64,000 nt of DNA from Chloroflexota bacterium (GTDB taxonomy: Bacteria > Chloroflexota > Anaerolineae > Anaerolineales > UBA11579), in the NCBI GenBank assembly GCA_016191875.1, contig JACPVG010000010.1, positions 1 to 64,000 on the forward strand. The letters are read 5' to 3'. Each line of letters opens with the position of its first letter. The first letter of the stretch is position 1. The notes below the pieces were generated by a model, which worked only from the letters and a program-made list of their open reading frames with translations, was not told where the DNA came from and did not search any database. Below, piece after piece: positions 1 through 7,748 of the stretch. The position numbers and the translations under genes were made by a program.

Positions 1-1161
1 CCCCAGGGTGAGCAGTAACAGACCGAAGGCCAGCACACCGGCGGCGGTCAGCCATTCCACCAGCGCCGGGGTGTAGGCGGCGTAGAGCAGGCCGCCCTCG
101 GCCCCGAACGGCTGGATGACGACCATCTGGCCGAGGAGGTTTGTGTCCCAACGGTAGGCCACCACGCCGCCCACCACCATCGCCAGGGCGGCGGCCAGCA
201 GGCGCGGGTCGCGCCGCCAGCGTTCGACGATGAGGATGGCGGCCGGGATGAGCGCGCCCACCAGCATCTCGCCGAACCAGAAGTTGAAGGCCAGCGGCCC
301 TTTGGTGAGCAGGCGCAGGGCCTCGCTACGGCCGGGCGTGTAGGTGTAGGTCATGGCGAAGGCGTCCCAGAAGCGCAGGTACAGGTAGCCCAGCATCATC
401 CAGCCCAGCACGCGGCCCACGCCGTCCAGCAGGGCAGGCTTCACCGCCGTCTGCGGGCGCAGCCACTTGACCGCCAGCGTCACCAGCAGGGTGAGCGCCA
501 TGCCGCCCGCCACCGCCGAGAGGATGAACAGCACCGCCAGCCCCGGCCGGAACCAGATCGGCCGGGCGGCGATGACCGCATAGGTGGCTCCCAGCGAGGA
601 CTGGTGCAGGAGTGAGAAGAACAGCCCGGCCACGGCCAGGTACGGCGTGTAGTGGTGGACGTGGTACATGCGTTCGGCCAGCCTGGGGTAGCGCCGCCGG
701 AGCCAGGGCAGGTCGGCCAGGGTGGCGGCGTTCTCCAGCAGCAGGACGCTGAAATACAGCCCGACGCACATGGTCACTTCCCACAGCACCGAGTGCACAT
801 TCCAGAACACGAAGCCGTGCCAGAAGCGGTCCGGGCGGCCGATGTCCAGCAGCAGGCAGAGCATCGCCATGCTGTAGCCGGTGAGGCCGACGAAAGCGGC
901 GGTGCGGGCCAGCGGGCGCAGCTCTTTGAGGCCGAGCAGGTAGGCCGCGGCGCAGAAGGCGAACGCCCCGGCGCTCAGGGCGATGGCGCTGATGTCCATG
1001 GTGATCCACAGGCCCCAGGGGACGTAGTCGCTCAGGTTGGTGACCGCCAGCCCCCTGGCGAAGACCACCAGCCCGGCGGCGGCGCCCACGGCCATCAGGG
1101 TGAGCAACAGGGCGAGCCAGGCGGTATAGGGTTGCAGGCGGGGTTTCAAGGCAAGTTGCAT
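1..1161 (-). CDS. NrfD/PsrC-like membrane subunit of a quinone-linked oxidoreductase (partial)
   Basis: Translating the minus strand from the ATG at 1161 gives 387 residues with no stop before the window edge, so the C-terminus is missing. The protein is almost entirely hydrophobic, with about ten membrane spans, and has the NrfD/PsrC pattern (early PWGLW and a conserved MYHVHHYTPY stretch before a helix). This family is the integral quinone-interacting subunit of polysulfide reductase-like, Nrf-like and alternative complex III-like enzymes. The ATG lies one base after the stop of the ferredoxin gene, so the two are translationally coupled in one operon. A longer apparent reading frame on the same strand at 326-1009 is a shadow. 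The catalytic partner, if any, would lie beyond the window start. Confidence 0.88.
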   Translation of the reverse strand, partial: MQLALKPRLQPYTAWLALLLTLMAVGAAAGLVVFARGLAVTNLSDYVPWGLWITMDISAIALSAGAFAFCAAAYLLGLKELRPLARTAAFVGLTGYSMAMLCLLLDIGRPDRFWHGFVFWNVHSVLWEVTMCVGLYFSVLLLENAATLADLPWLRRRYPRLAERMYHVHHYTPYLAVAGLFFSLLHQSSLGATYAVIAARPIWFRPGLAVLFILSAVAGGMALTLLVTLAVKWLRPQTAVKPALLDGVGRVLGWMMLGYLYLRFWDAFAMTYTYTPGRSEALRLLTKGPLAFNFWFGEMLVGALIPAAILIVERWRRDPRLLAAALAMVVGGVVAYRWDTNLLGQMVVIQPFGAEGGLLYAAYTPALVEWLTAAGVLAFGLLLLTLG

Positions 1162-1162
1162 G

Positions 1163-1951
1163 TCAGCTCTCCTGGGCGCGCCCGGCGGGGAGGTAGTAGA
1201 CGCGCGGGCCGGTGCCGAGTTCTTCCTTCAGCCGGTAGTGCGGCGAGGCGGCCAGGGCGCGGCTCACGTTCGAATCGAGGTCGTTCAGGTCGCCGAACAG
1301 GCGCGCCCCCTGCGGGCAGGCGTTCACGCAGGCCGGGGTGGCGGGTTCGTCCACGCCGGGCGTCAGGCCGAGCGCCAGGCCGCGGTCGATGCGCTGGACG
1401 CAGAAGGTGCACTTCTCGGCCACGCCGCGCGGGCGGCGCGGCACATCCGGCTCGCCCCATTCGGGCACGGCCGGGTTGGGGCCATTGAATGTTTCCCAGT
1501 TAAACGTCCGCGCGCCGTAGGGGCAGGCTACCTGGCAGTAACGGCAGCCAATGCAGCGGTCGTAGTTCATCATTACGATGCCGTCGTCGCGCACGTAGGA
1601 GGCTTTGACCGGGCAGACCGAGACGCACGGGGCGTGGGCGCAGTGCTGGCAGGCCACCGGCAGGTACACAGCCTGATCGGCCACCGGCGCCTGCTGGTAG
1701 AGGGCGTTCCAGGTCATGTCCGGCGGCACGTCGTTGCTTGCCTTGCAGGCCAGCACGCAGTTGCCGCAGCCGTTGCACTTGCTCTGGTCGATGACCATTG
1801 CCCAGGAATGCCGCCCGGCGGGTGTATGTTCGGCCTCGGGCTGGGCGGCCTGTTCCACCTGGCGGGCCAGGCCCAGGGTAGCCAGGCCGCCGGCGCCGAC
1901 CAGCGAGATGTTGACGAAGTCGCGGCGAGAAAGTTGTTTCTTAGCGGTCAT
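1163..1951 (-). CDS. Tat-exported ferredoxin subunit with four [4Fe-4S] clusters (DmsB/PsrB/NrfC-like)
   Basis: The product has 262 residues. It starts with a twin-arginine signal (SRRDFVNISL at about residues 8-17) followed by a hydrophobic stretch, so it is folded in the cytoplasm and exported. Sixteen cysteines fall into four cluster motifs: C59/62/65/69, C101/104/109/113, C133/136/139/143 and C181/184/208/212, the usual arrangement of DmsB/PsrB-type electron-transfer subunits. It would pass electrons between the octaheme cytochrome and the NrfD-like membrane subunit encoded on either side. The ATG at 1951 is preferred over one 30 bases upstream because a purine-rich GAGGGACG precedes it. 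It overlaps the end of the cytochrome gene by 11 bases, indicating one operon. Confidence 0.9.
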   Translation of the reverse strand: MTAKKQLSRRDFVNISLVGAGGLATLGLARQVEQAAQPEAEHTPAGRHSWAMVIDQSKCNGCGNCVLACKASNDVPPDMTWNALYQQAPVADQAVYLPVACQHCAHAPCVSVCPVKASYVRDDGIVMMNYDRCIGCRYCQVACPYGARTFNWETFNGPNPAVPEWGEPDVPRRPRGVAEKCTFCVQRIDRGLALGLTPGVDEPATPACVNACPQGARLFGDLNDLDSNVSRALAASPHYRLKEELGTGPRVYYLPAGRAQES

Positions 1952-2870
1952 TTTCGTCCCTCTGGCCGCGGTTGCCCGCATAGGGGGCGAGGATCAGCCC
2001 GCCCATCAGGCCGACCAGCATCGCCACCAAGACGAAGCCGGTGGCGCTGGCCGGTTTGGGGTCGCGCTCCAGGGACTGGTTCGCCAGTTCGTGGGAGGGG
2101 ATCAGGCCGGCGGCCAACGGGCTGGTGACATCCGGGGCGGTGACGACGGAACTGCTGCTGCTGGGTTGGTGCATGCCGTCGCTGTGGCAGCCGTTGCAGG
2201 TGTCGATGTCGGCGGAGAAGATGTGCCGCCGAGCGGCGTGGCCCTCGCCCAATGTACCCTCGTTCACCTTGAGGTGGCAGTCGATGCAGGTGACGCCGTT
2301 GACGGCATGTGAGGTGTAATCGTAGTAGTGCGCCTCGGGCCTGTGGCAGGTCTGGCAGAGCTGCTGGCTGGAGTCGGCCTTCAGTTCATTAGTATGGGCG
2401 TTGTGGCAGGTGCTGCACGAAAGGTTGACCTGGTCGTGGGCGCTGGTGTCGAAGTCGGCGAACGAGTCCAGGTGGCACTGGCCGCACAGGTCGGCCGAAA
2501 CGTCGGTGGGCATCACATCCTGGTTGGGGTGGTCTTCCGGCCGGGGATGGTGGCAGGTGGCGCAGGCCACGCCGTCTTCGGCCCACTGGCCGGTGTTGGC
2601 GTCGTAGCCGGTGGTGTGGCAGGCAAAACAGGCGGATGGCTGCCCCTGAGCCTGCCAGGCTTGCTGGAAGATCTCGTCCTGGGTGGCGCTGGCGTGCGAA
2701 CTCTCGGCCCAGTGTTCGCTAAGCACCGTGTGGCAGGCGGCGCACTCGCCGGCCTTTGCCAACGGCGGATCCCCGGCCTGGGCGGCATAGACGTTGAACG
2801 CCAGGGCGAAGGCCCCGGCCAGCAGTGCGAAGAACACTCCGAAGAACAGGCGTTTAAGAACGTTCAGCAT
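1941..2870 (-). CDS. Octaheme c-type cytochrome with N- and C-terminal membrane anchors
   Basis: The 309-residue product contains eight CXXCH heme-attachment motifs, starting at residues 43, 81, 103, 129, 152, 172, 195 and 225. Residues 5-28 form a hydrophobic signal or anchor helix. A second helix (about 280-297) precedes a charged cytoplasmic tail, so the heme domain should sit outside the membrane. All motifs are plain CXXCH; no CXXCK active-site variant of the NrfA type is seen, so it is more likely an electron carrier than a nitrite reductase. It is the first large gene of the ferredoxin/NrfD operon and probably exchanges electrons between the quinone pool and an extracytoplasmic partner. 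The exact octaheme family cannot be named from the sequence alone. Confidence 0.88.
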   Translation of the reverse strand: MLNVLKRLFFGVFFALLAGAFALAFNVYAAQAGDPPLAKAGECAACHTVLSEHWAESSHASATQDEIFQQAWQAQGQPSACFACHTTGYDANTGQWAEDGVACATCHHPRPEDHPNQDVMPTDVSADLCGQCHLDSFADFDTSAHDQVNLSCSTCHNAHTNELKADSSQQLCQTCHRPEAHYYDYTSHAVNGVTCIDCHLKVNEGTLGEGHAARRHIFSADIDTCNGCHSDGMHQPSSSSSVVTAPDVTSPLAAGLIPSHELANQSLERDPKPASATGFVLVAMLVGLMGGLILAPYAGNRGQRDENDR

Positions 2871-2888
2871 TTGAGATTCCTCCAGGGT

Positions 2889-3245
2889 TCAGGGTTGGGC
2901 GGCAGCCGCCAGGGGCATGACGCTCTGGCGATAGTCGCAGGCGGCGCACAGCGGGGCCAGCTGGCCGTCGCGGGCAAAGTGTTCCCAGCACGGCCGGCCG
3001 TTGTTCTGGGCCGCCGGGCAGTTCGCCCTTCGCTCGGCGCTGCAGGCGTTGAACTCCCAGCAGGGCGTGGCCAGCCAGAGATCAGCCGCCACCGCCCGGT
3101 GGTGTCCGTTCTGGGCGGCCTCGGCCCGCCATCTGGCGTCCAACTGCCGCAGGTACCAGGCCAGCAGCAGGGTCAGCCCGATGGGGATGCCCAGCCGCAG
3201 GACCAGCCCGACAATCAGGTAAACGGCGACGAAGACGTTATCCAT
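2889..3245 (-). CDS. Small membrane protein with a cysteine/tryptophan-rich (two-CW-like) tail
   Basis: The 118-residue product has one N-terminal membrane helix (about residues 5-30). A soluble tail carries repeated CW and paired cysteines: PCWEFNAC, an ANC, PCWEHF and CAAC. This resembles the two-CW domain found in small proteins near redox operons, which may bind a metal or cluster. It lies 18 bases upstream of the octaheme cytochrome gene and directly after a 39-residue membrane peptide gene, so it is part of the same transcription unit. A role as an accessory or assembly subunit is inferred from position only. Confidence 0.72.
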   Translation of the reverse strand: MDNVFVAVYLIVGLVLRLGIPIGLTLLLAWYLRQLDARWRAEAAQNGHHRAVAADLWLATPCWEFNACSAERRANCPAAQNNGRPCWEHFARDGQLAPLCAACDYRQSVMPLAAAAQP

Positions 3246-3257
3246 CGTCTGCCCCGG

Positions 3258-3377
3258 TCATCCGGCGCGGCGGCCCGCCAGCCAGTCGCCCAGTTTGAGC
3301 AGGGCGGCGGCGGGGAGAATCAGCCGCAGGAGAAGCAGGGTGAGCAGGGTGAGCAATCCTTCAAGCCAGGTAAACAT
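3258..3377 (-). CDS. 39-residue single-span membrane peptide at the head of the electron-transfer operon
   Basis: The ATG at 3377 is preceded by a good ribosome-binding site (GGGAGG, seven bases upstream). It opens a 39-residue peptide that is nearly one leucine-rich membrane helix with a short basic tail (ending AGRRAG). The stop is 12 bases before the next gene start. An extended frame beginning at 3458 exists but has no ribosome-binding site. Small membrane peptides of this sort often act as accessory subunits of respiratory complexes; no family is recognised. Because it is first in the operon, its start fixes the length of the upstream regulatory region. Confidence 0.6.
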   Translation of the reverse strand: MFTWLEGLLTLLTLLLLRLILPAAALLKLGDWLAGRRAG

Positions 3378-3543
3378 GGGGTGCCTCCCGATGGTGGCGT
3401 TGTTCACCTGCAGGATAGCCTTCAGGGGTGGACATCCACAATCGGGCGGCGGGCGCATTTTTCAGGTGGGCCGCGCGCCCCAGCCGGCATGGGGTATTCA
3501 CCCCATGCCGCGTTCAGGTTGTTGTTTTTAGGAATTCAGGGAG
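3378..3543 (-). promoter_or_regulatory. Operon control region with a perfect 10-bp-arm palindrome
   Basis: This gap separates the response regulator from the operon it probably controls. It holds a perfect inverted repeat at 3486-3509, with arms GGCATGGGGT and ACCCCATGCC and a 4-base centre. On the minus strand, downstream of it, TTGTGG and TATCCT are spaced about 18 bases apart (near 3440-3405) and could be -35/-10 elements. The palindrome is not followed by a T run in the minus direction, so it fits an operator better than a terminator of the regulator gene; in the plus direction a T-rich stretch does follow, but no plus-strand gene ends here. Confidence 0.5.
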
Positions 3544-4191
3544 TCAGGCTTTGATGATGCCCTTGCGGATGGCGTATCTGACCAGATCCACCCGCGAGTG
3601 GATGTTGAGCTTGTTCATGATGTTTTCGCGATGGCGGCCGACCGTCTTGGGGCTGATGGACAGCCGCTCGGCGATCTCGGTATTCGCCAGGCCGTCGGCG
3701 ATCCAGCGCAGCACTTCCTGCTCGCGCCCGGTCAGGCCGTCCAGCGTCTCGCTGGGGCGCTCCTCGGCCATGGATAGGAAGTCTTTGACCAGCAGTTTTG
3801 CCAGACTGGGGAAGAGGTAGACGCCCCCGGCGGCGGCGGTGCGGATGGCGTTGACCAGTTCGTCGGGCGCGGCGCGCTTGGGCACGTAGCCGCTGGCCCC
3901 GGCTTCGAGCATCTTGAAGAAGTATTCCTGGTCTTCGTGGATGGTGAGCGCCACGACGGCGCACTCCGGGCAGGCCTGCTTGATACGCCGGGTGGCTTCG
4001 ATGCCGGACAGGTCCGGCAGGCCGATGTCCATCAGGATGACATCGGGTTTCAGACGCTGGGCGTTTTCCAGGGCCCCGGCCGCGTTCTCGGCTTCGCCGA
4101 CGACCTTGAGTTCCGGCTCGCCCTCGAAGATCATCTGCAGGCCGGAACGGACGACGGCGTGGTCATCCACCAACAGGATACGGATGCTCAT
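3544..4191 (-). CDS. NarL/LuxR-family response regulator
   Basis: The 215-residue product has an N-terminal receiver domain with the acidic pair D9-D10, phospho-acceptor D55 (in VILMDIGLPD) and a lysine in GYVPKRAAP. A C-terminal LuxR helix-turn-helix starts near residue 150 (LTGREQEVLRWIADG, then SPKTVGRHRENIMNKL). Its start overlaps the end of the histidine kinase gene by 29 bases, so the two form a coupled two-component system. The next gene downstream on the same strand is the electron-transfer operon, and the intervening palindrome is a candidate binding site. That makes redox or electron-acceptor control a reasonable, unproven, inference. Confidence 0.93.
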   Translation of the reverse strand: MSIRILLVDDHAVVRSGLQMIFEGEPELKVVGEAENAAGALENAQRLKPDVILMDIGLPDLSGIEATRRIKQACPECAVVALTIHEDQEYFFKMLEAGASGYVPKRAAPDELVNAIRTAAAGGVYLFPSLAKLLVKDFLSMAEERPSETLDGLTGREQEVLRWIADGLANTEIAERLSISPKTVGRHRENIMNKLNIHSRVDLVRYAIRKGIIKA

Positions 4192-5719
4192 GGGTCGGCT
4201 CCTGGGAGAGAACTGTCTCCGGGCAGGGGATGGTGACGGCCACCAGCGTGCCGTGGCCGGGCACGCTGCTCAACTGGAAGCGCCCGCCCAGCAGGGCGGC
4301 GCGTTCATGCATGCCCAGCAGGCCCCATGAGGCGCTGCGGTTGGCTCCCAGGGCGGCGGTGTCGAAACCGCGCCCGTCGTCGCGCAGACTGATCTCAACC
4401 TGCTGGGGTAGGAAAGACAACTGCAGCCAGGCGTTCTGGGCGCGGGCGTGCTTGATGACGTTGGTGAGGGCTTCCTGGGCGATGCGGTACAGGGCCACCT
4501 TGAGCGGTTCCGGCAGGGGGCGCTCTTCGCCCTGCATTTCGAAGTGGAATCGCAGGTTGGTGGCCGCAGCGGCTTCGCCGCCATACCAGCGCAGGGCGGC
4601 CGGCAGGCCCAGATCGTCCAGGTGGGAGGGGCGCAGGTTGCGGATCATGCGCTGGAGTTCCTCCAGCGACTGGTTGGCGAGCACCTGCAGGCGGCCCAGG
4701 TTCTTCTCGGCGGCGCGCGGGTCGGTGTGCAGGGAATTGGCTACGCCGCGCAGGCCCAGGCCGATGGCGGTGAGGCTCTGCCCGGTGTCGTCGTGCAGTT
4801 CGCGGGCGACGCGCTGGCGCTCGGCTTCCTGGGCGGCGACGATGCGTTTGAGCTGCTCGCCGCGCAGGGCTTCGCGCTGCTGGGCCTCGGCCAGCTGGGA
4901 TTGCTGGAGTTCGCGAATCTGGCGTTCGATCTCGGCGTCGAAGGCGCGCATGAAGCGGATGACGAAAATGGTGATGATGACAGCCAGGGCGGCGCGCATC
5001 AGTTGGATCGGGAAGCCGAGCCAATGGAAGAACAGGTCCTGGTTGACGTGGGTGGAGGGGAACAGCCGGCTCTGGATGGTGAAAAGCTGCCCGACCAGGC
5101 CGTACCAGGCGAAGGCCAGCGAGGCGAACAGGCTGTCGCGGCCGAAGCGTTCCATGCCCGCCAGGCGGAAGGCGCGCTGCTGGACGACCAGGCCGATGCT
5201 GGCGGCCAGCGAGGCGGGGATGCCAAGCGTGTAGCGCGTCCAGACATCGGCGACGTGCCACAGACCCTCCAGTACGGTGTATTGGTTGAGCATGCTCAGG
5301 AGGCCAAAGCCCCACAGGGCGGCCAGCAGGAGCGGGGCCAGCAGGCTGAGCCGCCGCAGGCGCAGGTTGGGGGTGAGCAGCGAGAAGCCGAACGCGCCCA
5401 GGGAAAGGAACGAGAACGCCAGCAGGGCGAGGCGGATGCCCTGCCAGACCAGGCCAGCCACGCCAGCGTTGGGCAGGGCGGCCCAATGGACGCCCATTTC
5501 GATCCATTCGTGGATGCCGTGGATGAAACCAAAAGCCGCCAGCGGGCGCAGGGCCAGGCGCAGGCGCACGTCCGAGCCGCGGGCGTGTTCCAGCGTGATG
5601 GCCAGGCCCATGCAGAAGAATGCCAGGCCGTAGATGAAGTAGACGAAACCGAGGTTGGTGTGCGAGAGTTCCATGCGCGTGCGGGCAGGGCCGGAGAGGG
5701 CCGGCCCGCTATTCACCAT
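4163..5719 (-). CDS. Membrane histidine kinase of the NarX/DegS (HisKA_3) class
   Basis: The 518-residue product has about seven N-terminal membrane spans (roughly residues 20-270) and no recognisable periplasmic sensor domain. A coiled coil leads to a HisKA_3 dimerisation domain with phospho-accepting H309 (ARELHDDTGQS). The HATPase_c domain has an N-box (ALTNVIKHA), DDGRGFD and a GLLGMHERAALLGG region. An alternative ATG at 5674 (MELSHTNLGF) would remove 15 residues; neither start has a clear ribosome-binding site. It overlaps its response regulator by 29 bases. The multi-span input suggests it senses a membrane or lipid-soluble signal such as quinone state, which is inference only. Confidence 0.9.
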   Translation of the reverse strand: MVNSGPALSGPARTRMELSHTNLGFVYFIYGLAFFCMGLAITLEHARGSDVRLRLALRPLAAFGFIHGIHEWIEMGVHWAALPNAGVAGLVWQGIRLALLAFSFLSLGAFGFSLLTPNLRLRRLSLLAPLLLAALWGFGLLSMLNQYTVLEGLWHVADVWTRYTLGIPASLAASIGLVVQQRAFRLAGMERFGRDSLFASLAFAWYGLVGQLFTIQSRLFPSTHVNQDLFFHWLGFPIQLMRAALAVIITIFVIRFMRAFDAEIERQIRELQQSQLAEAQQREALRGEQLKRIVAAQEAERQRVARELHDDTGQSLTAIGLGLRGVANSLHTDPRAAEKNLGRLQVLANQSLEELQRMIRNLRPSHLDDLGLPAALRWYGGEAAAATNLRFHFEMQGEERPLPEPLKVALYRIAQEALTNVIKHARAQNAWLQLSFLPQQVEISLRDDGRGFDTAALGANRSASWGLLGMHERAALLGGRFQLSSVPGHGTLVAVTIPCPETVLSQEPTHEHPYPVGG

Positions 5720-5865
5720 TTTAGGGTGGGCTATGGGGGGATTGACCGGTCAGATGTCCTGATTTGCGGGGCGGGAAGTCCCCACATGGGTAGAGTCAAA
5801 AACTTCTTACGCAAAGGCGCAGAGAGGCCGGGCGCAGCGTATTCGATTGTGGAGGAAGGCTGGAA
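5720..5865. other. Intergenic region upstream of the two-component genes
   Basis: These 146 bases separate the kinase start from the end of an 85-residue membrane protein gene, also on the minus strand. A short palindrome GACCGGTC and a GGGGCGGGAAGTCCCC inverted repeat are visible. Either could be a promoter-proximal site, but no convincing -35/-10 pair was found. No gene is seen. Confidence 0.3.
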
Positions 5866-6123
5866 TCAGGGAGCGCGGACGTAGCCGTTGTCGTAGACGT
5901 AGCCGATGATGTAAATGATCGGCCCGAGCACCATACACATGAAGATGACGACGTTGAGCGTGAGGGTGTTCGTGAACATGCGCATCAGAATGAGCATGGG
6001 GCCGGCGGCGGCAAAGATGACCATGGACGCGCCAATGTACTTGAGTTTGTACAGGTGCGGATGAATGACGCGCCGAAAGGTGAGAAAGCGGCGTTCGAGG
6101 TCAGAGAATTCGATATCGTACAT
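5866..6123 (-). CDS. Small two-span membrane protein, function unknown
   Basis: The 85-residue product has an amphipathic, charged N-terminus (MYDIEFSDLERRF), two hydrophobic spans (about 30-48 and 55-76) and a short polar tail. A GGAG ribosome-binding site lies seven bases before the ATG. A TAGAAT box (minus strand, plus coordinates 6141-6146) just upstream could be its -10 element. It sits alone between the kinase and the S41 protease gene. No family is recognised and no function is proposed. Confidence 0.6.
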   Translation of the reverse strand: MYDIEFSDLERRFLTFRRVIHPHLYKLKYIGASMVIFAAAGPMLILMRMFTNTLTLNVVIFMCMVLGPIIYIIGYVYDNGYVRAP

Positions 6124-6260
6124 GGCGGCTCCAAGGCGATATTCTACACGCGTTCGGGCGGGAAGGCATCCTCCGAAGGCTTTCTCTTATTTTGTTCTCA
6201 GCCTTGGAGAAGGCGGAGAGGTCTCTATCAAAGCTTCGGCTCCCGGTGGATGCGGCCGGA

Positions 6261-7604
6261 TTACTCCCCATCGAAGAAGGCCAGGGCGGCCAGGATGGCC
6301 GGGTCTTCGGCCTGGGTGGTGAGGTCCCAGGCGGACGGGGCGGTGAGGTCTACCTGGATGCCGGTCTCCTCCCAGTCGGCCTCAGAGTCGTTAATCGGCT
6401 GAAAGGTGTCGTGCGCCAGCCACAGGCGCGAGCCGTCTTCAAAATCGTAGCCGTACAGCGTTTCCACGTTGCCGCCGGTCGTCTCGCCGATGAGGGTGGC
6501 GCGCCCCTGGTCGGCCAGCACGCCGGCGAAGATCTCGCCGTAGGAATGGGTATCCGGCCCCACCAGCACCACCAACGGCACGGCCAGCGAACCGTTGATG
6601 TCTTCCGGATTGATGCGCAGCGGCGTGCGCCCCTGACGGTTGACGAAGTGGCCGGCCAGCCCGCGCGTGAAGAAACCGAGCGTGCCGCGCAGTTCGCTGT
6701 CGAAGCCCCCGTCGTTGATGCGGTTATCCAGAATCAGGCCGGCCAGCGGGCCGGAGGCGGCCAGGGCGCGCAGCGCCTCGCCCACCTGGGCGTCTATGTT
6801 GCCGTCCGAAAAGGTCGGGATGAGGATGTAACCGATGCGCTGGCCGCCGGGGGAGACGAGCACTTCGGACGGAACCGGCAGGCGTCCGGCGATGCGGCGG
6901 CGGGTGATGGTGACCAGGCGCGGCTCCTGGCCGGGGCTTTTGATCTCCACGACCACCTGCGTGCCTTCCGGCCCGAGCAGGCTGTCGGTCAGGTAACCCT
7001 CTTCATCCAGAATCGGCTGGCCGTCCACCGTCAGGATGCTGTCGTGGGATTTCAGACCGGCTTCTTCCGCCGGGCCGCCAGGGATGACCATGTAGATGAC
7101 CCCGCGCCCGCGCTCGGCGACCGGGCCGATATATACACCCACGCCGACGTAGTCCAGGTTTCCAGCATAGGCGGCTTCTTCGGCGGCCACCATTTCAGGT
7201 GTGAGGAACGCCGAATGGTCGTCGCCCAGGTTGACGACCAGTTCGCTCATCAGGGCGTAGAAGGCCTGGTCGCTCAATCCGGCGGCGATGCGTTCCCGGG
7301 TTTCAACCCGCACGGTTTCCCAATCCAGGCCGCCATAGTCGGGATACAGGTACTCGGCGCGCACAACCTCCCACATGTCCTCGAAGATGCGCTGCTGCTG
7401 GTCGGCCGGGAGGTTGAAGGTTTCCGGCGGCGCGGTCGGGCCGGTGGTGGGGAGGACGACGGCTGTGGGCGTGGAGGGGGCCGCGGAAACCGGCGGCGGC
7501 GTGGCGCTGGGGCCGGGCGGCAGGCCGCCGGTGAAGGTCTGGCAGGCGAGCAGCAGGCCGGCCGCCAGGGCGAACCGCAAGGAGGCGCGCGGGGTTTTCG
7601 GCAT
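6261..7604 (-). CDS. S41-family tail-specific-type protease, lipoprotein
   Basis: The 447-residue product starts at the ATG at 7604. It has a lipoprotein signal with lipobox LLLAC (C21) and then a proline/threonine-rich linker, so it should be anchored outside the membrane. It continues with an S41 N-terminal helical segment, a PDZ-like domain (around residues 145-225) and a C-terminal S41 core. H130 in the GDDHSAFLTP motif and S354 in THSYGEIFAG match the Ser/His form of the family; the lysine expected in Ser/Lys C-terminal proteases is replaced (GETTGGN). The frame stays open upstream to 9017 across the divergent transporter gene, but that part is antisense shadow. Confidence 0.87.
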   Translation of the reverse strand: MPKTPRASLRFALAAGLLLACQTFTGGLPPGPSATPPPVSAAPSTPTAVVLPTTGPTAPPETFNLPADQQQRIFEDMWEVVRAEYLYPDYGGLDWETVRVETRERIAAGLSDQAFYALMSELVVNLGDDHSAFLTPEMVAAEEAAYAGNLDYVGVGVYIGPVAERGRGVIYMVIPGGPAEEAGLKSHDSILTVDGQPILDEEGYLTDSLLGPEGTQVVVEIKSPGQEPRLVTITRRRIAGRLPVPSEVLVSPGGQRIGYILIPTFSDGNIDAQVGEALRALAASGPLAGLILDNRINDGGFDSELRGTLGFFTRGLAGHFVNRQGRTPLRINPEDINGSLAVPLVVLVGPDTHSYGEIFAGVLADQGRATLIGETTGGNVETLYGYDFEDGSRLWLAHDTFQPINDSEADWEETGIQVDLTAPSAWDLTTQAEDPAILAALAFFDGE

Positions 7605-7748
7605 GCGCTGGATGCTACCATGATTCAGTGGGTCGATGCGCGGCCGCGCCACTCTCGTACGCGGTTCATCCTTCGATATTTCCCCACACAGGGTTTTGCC
7701 AAATATTCTTAGAACTAATGTACAATATACGCGCTGAGGAGAGACGCC
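7605..7748. promoter_or_regulatory. Divergent promoter region between protease and transporter
   Basis: This 144-base gap drives genes in both directions. On the plus strand TTGCCA (7696-7701) and TACAAT (7721-7726) are separated by 19 bases and precede the transporter start. The stretch is AT-richer than its surroundings. A GGAG ribosome-binding site (GAGGAGAGACGCC) lies just before the ATG at 7749. Confidence 0.45.

Noticed and set aside
326-1009. Arginine/proline-rich open frame on the minus strand
   Set aside because: The overlapping frame encodes a coherent multi-span NrfD-like protein; this one is a high-GC shadow.
1941-2870. Octaheme protein as a nitrite or hydroxylamine-type reductase
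   Set aside because: No CXXCK motif and no obvious catalytic heme surroundings; a carrier role is safer.
1160-3554. Long plus-strand open frames across the cytochrome/ferredoxin genes
   Set aside because: Glycine/valine/arginine-rich composition with no domain sense; the minus strand has heme and cluster motifs in the same place.
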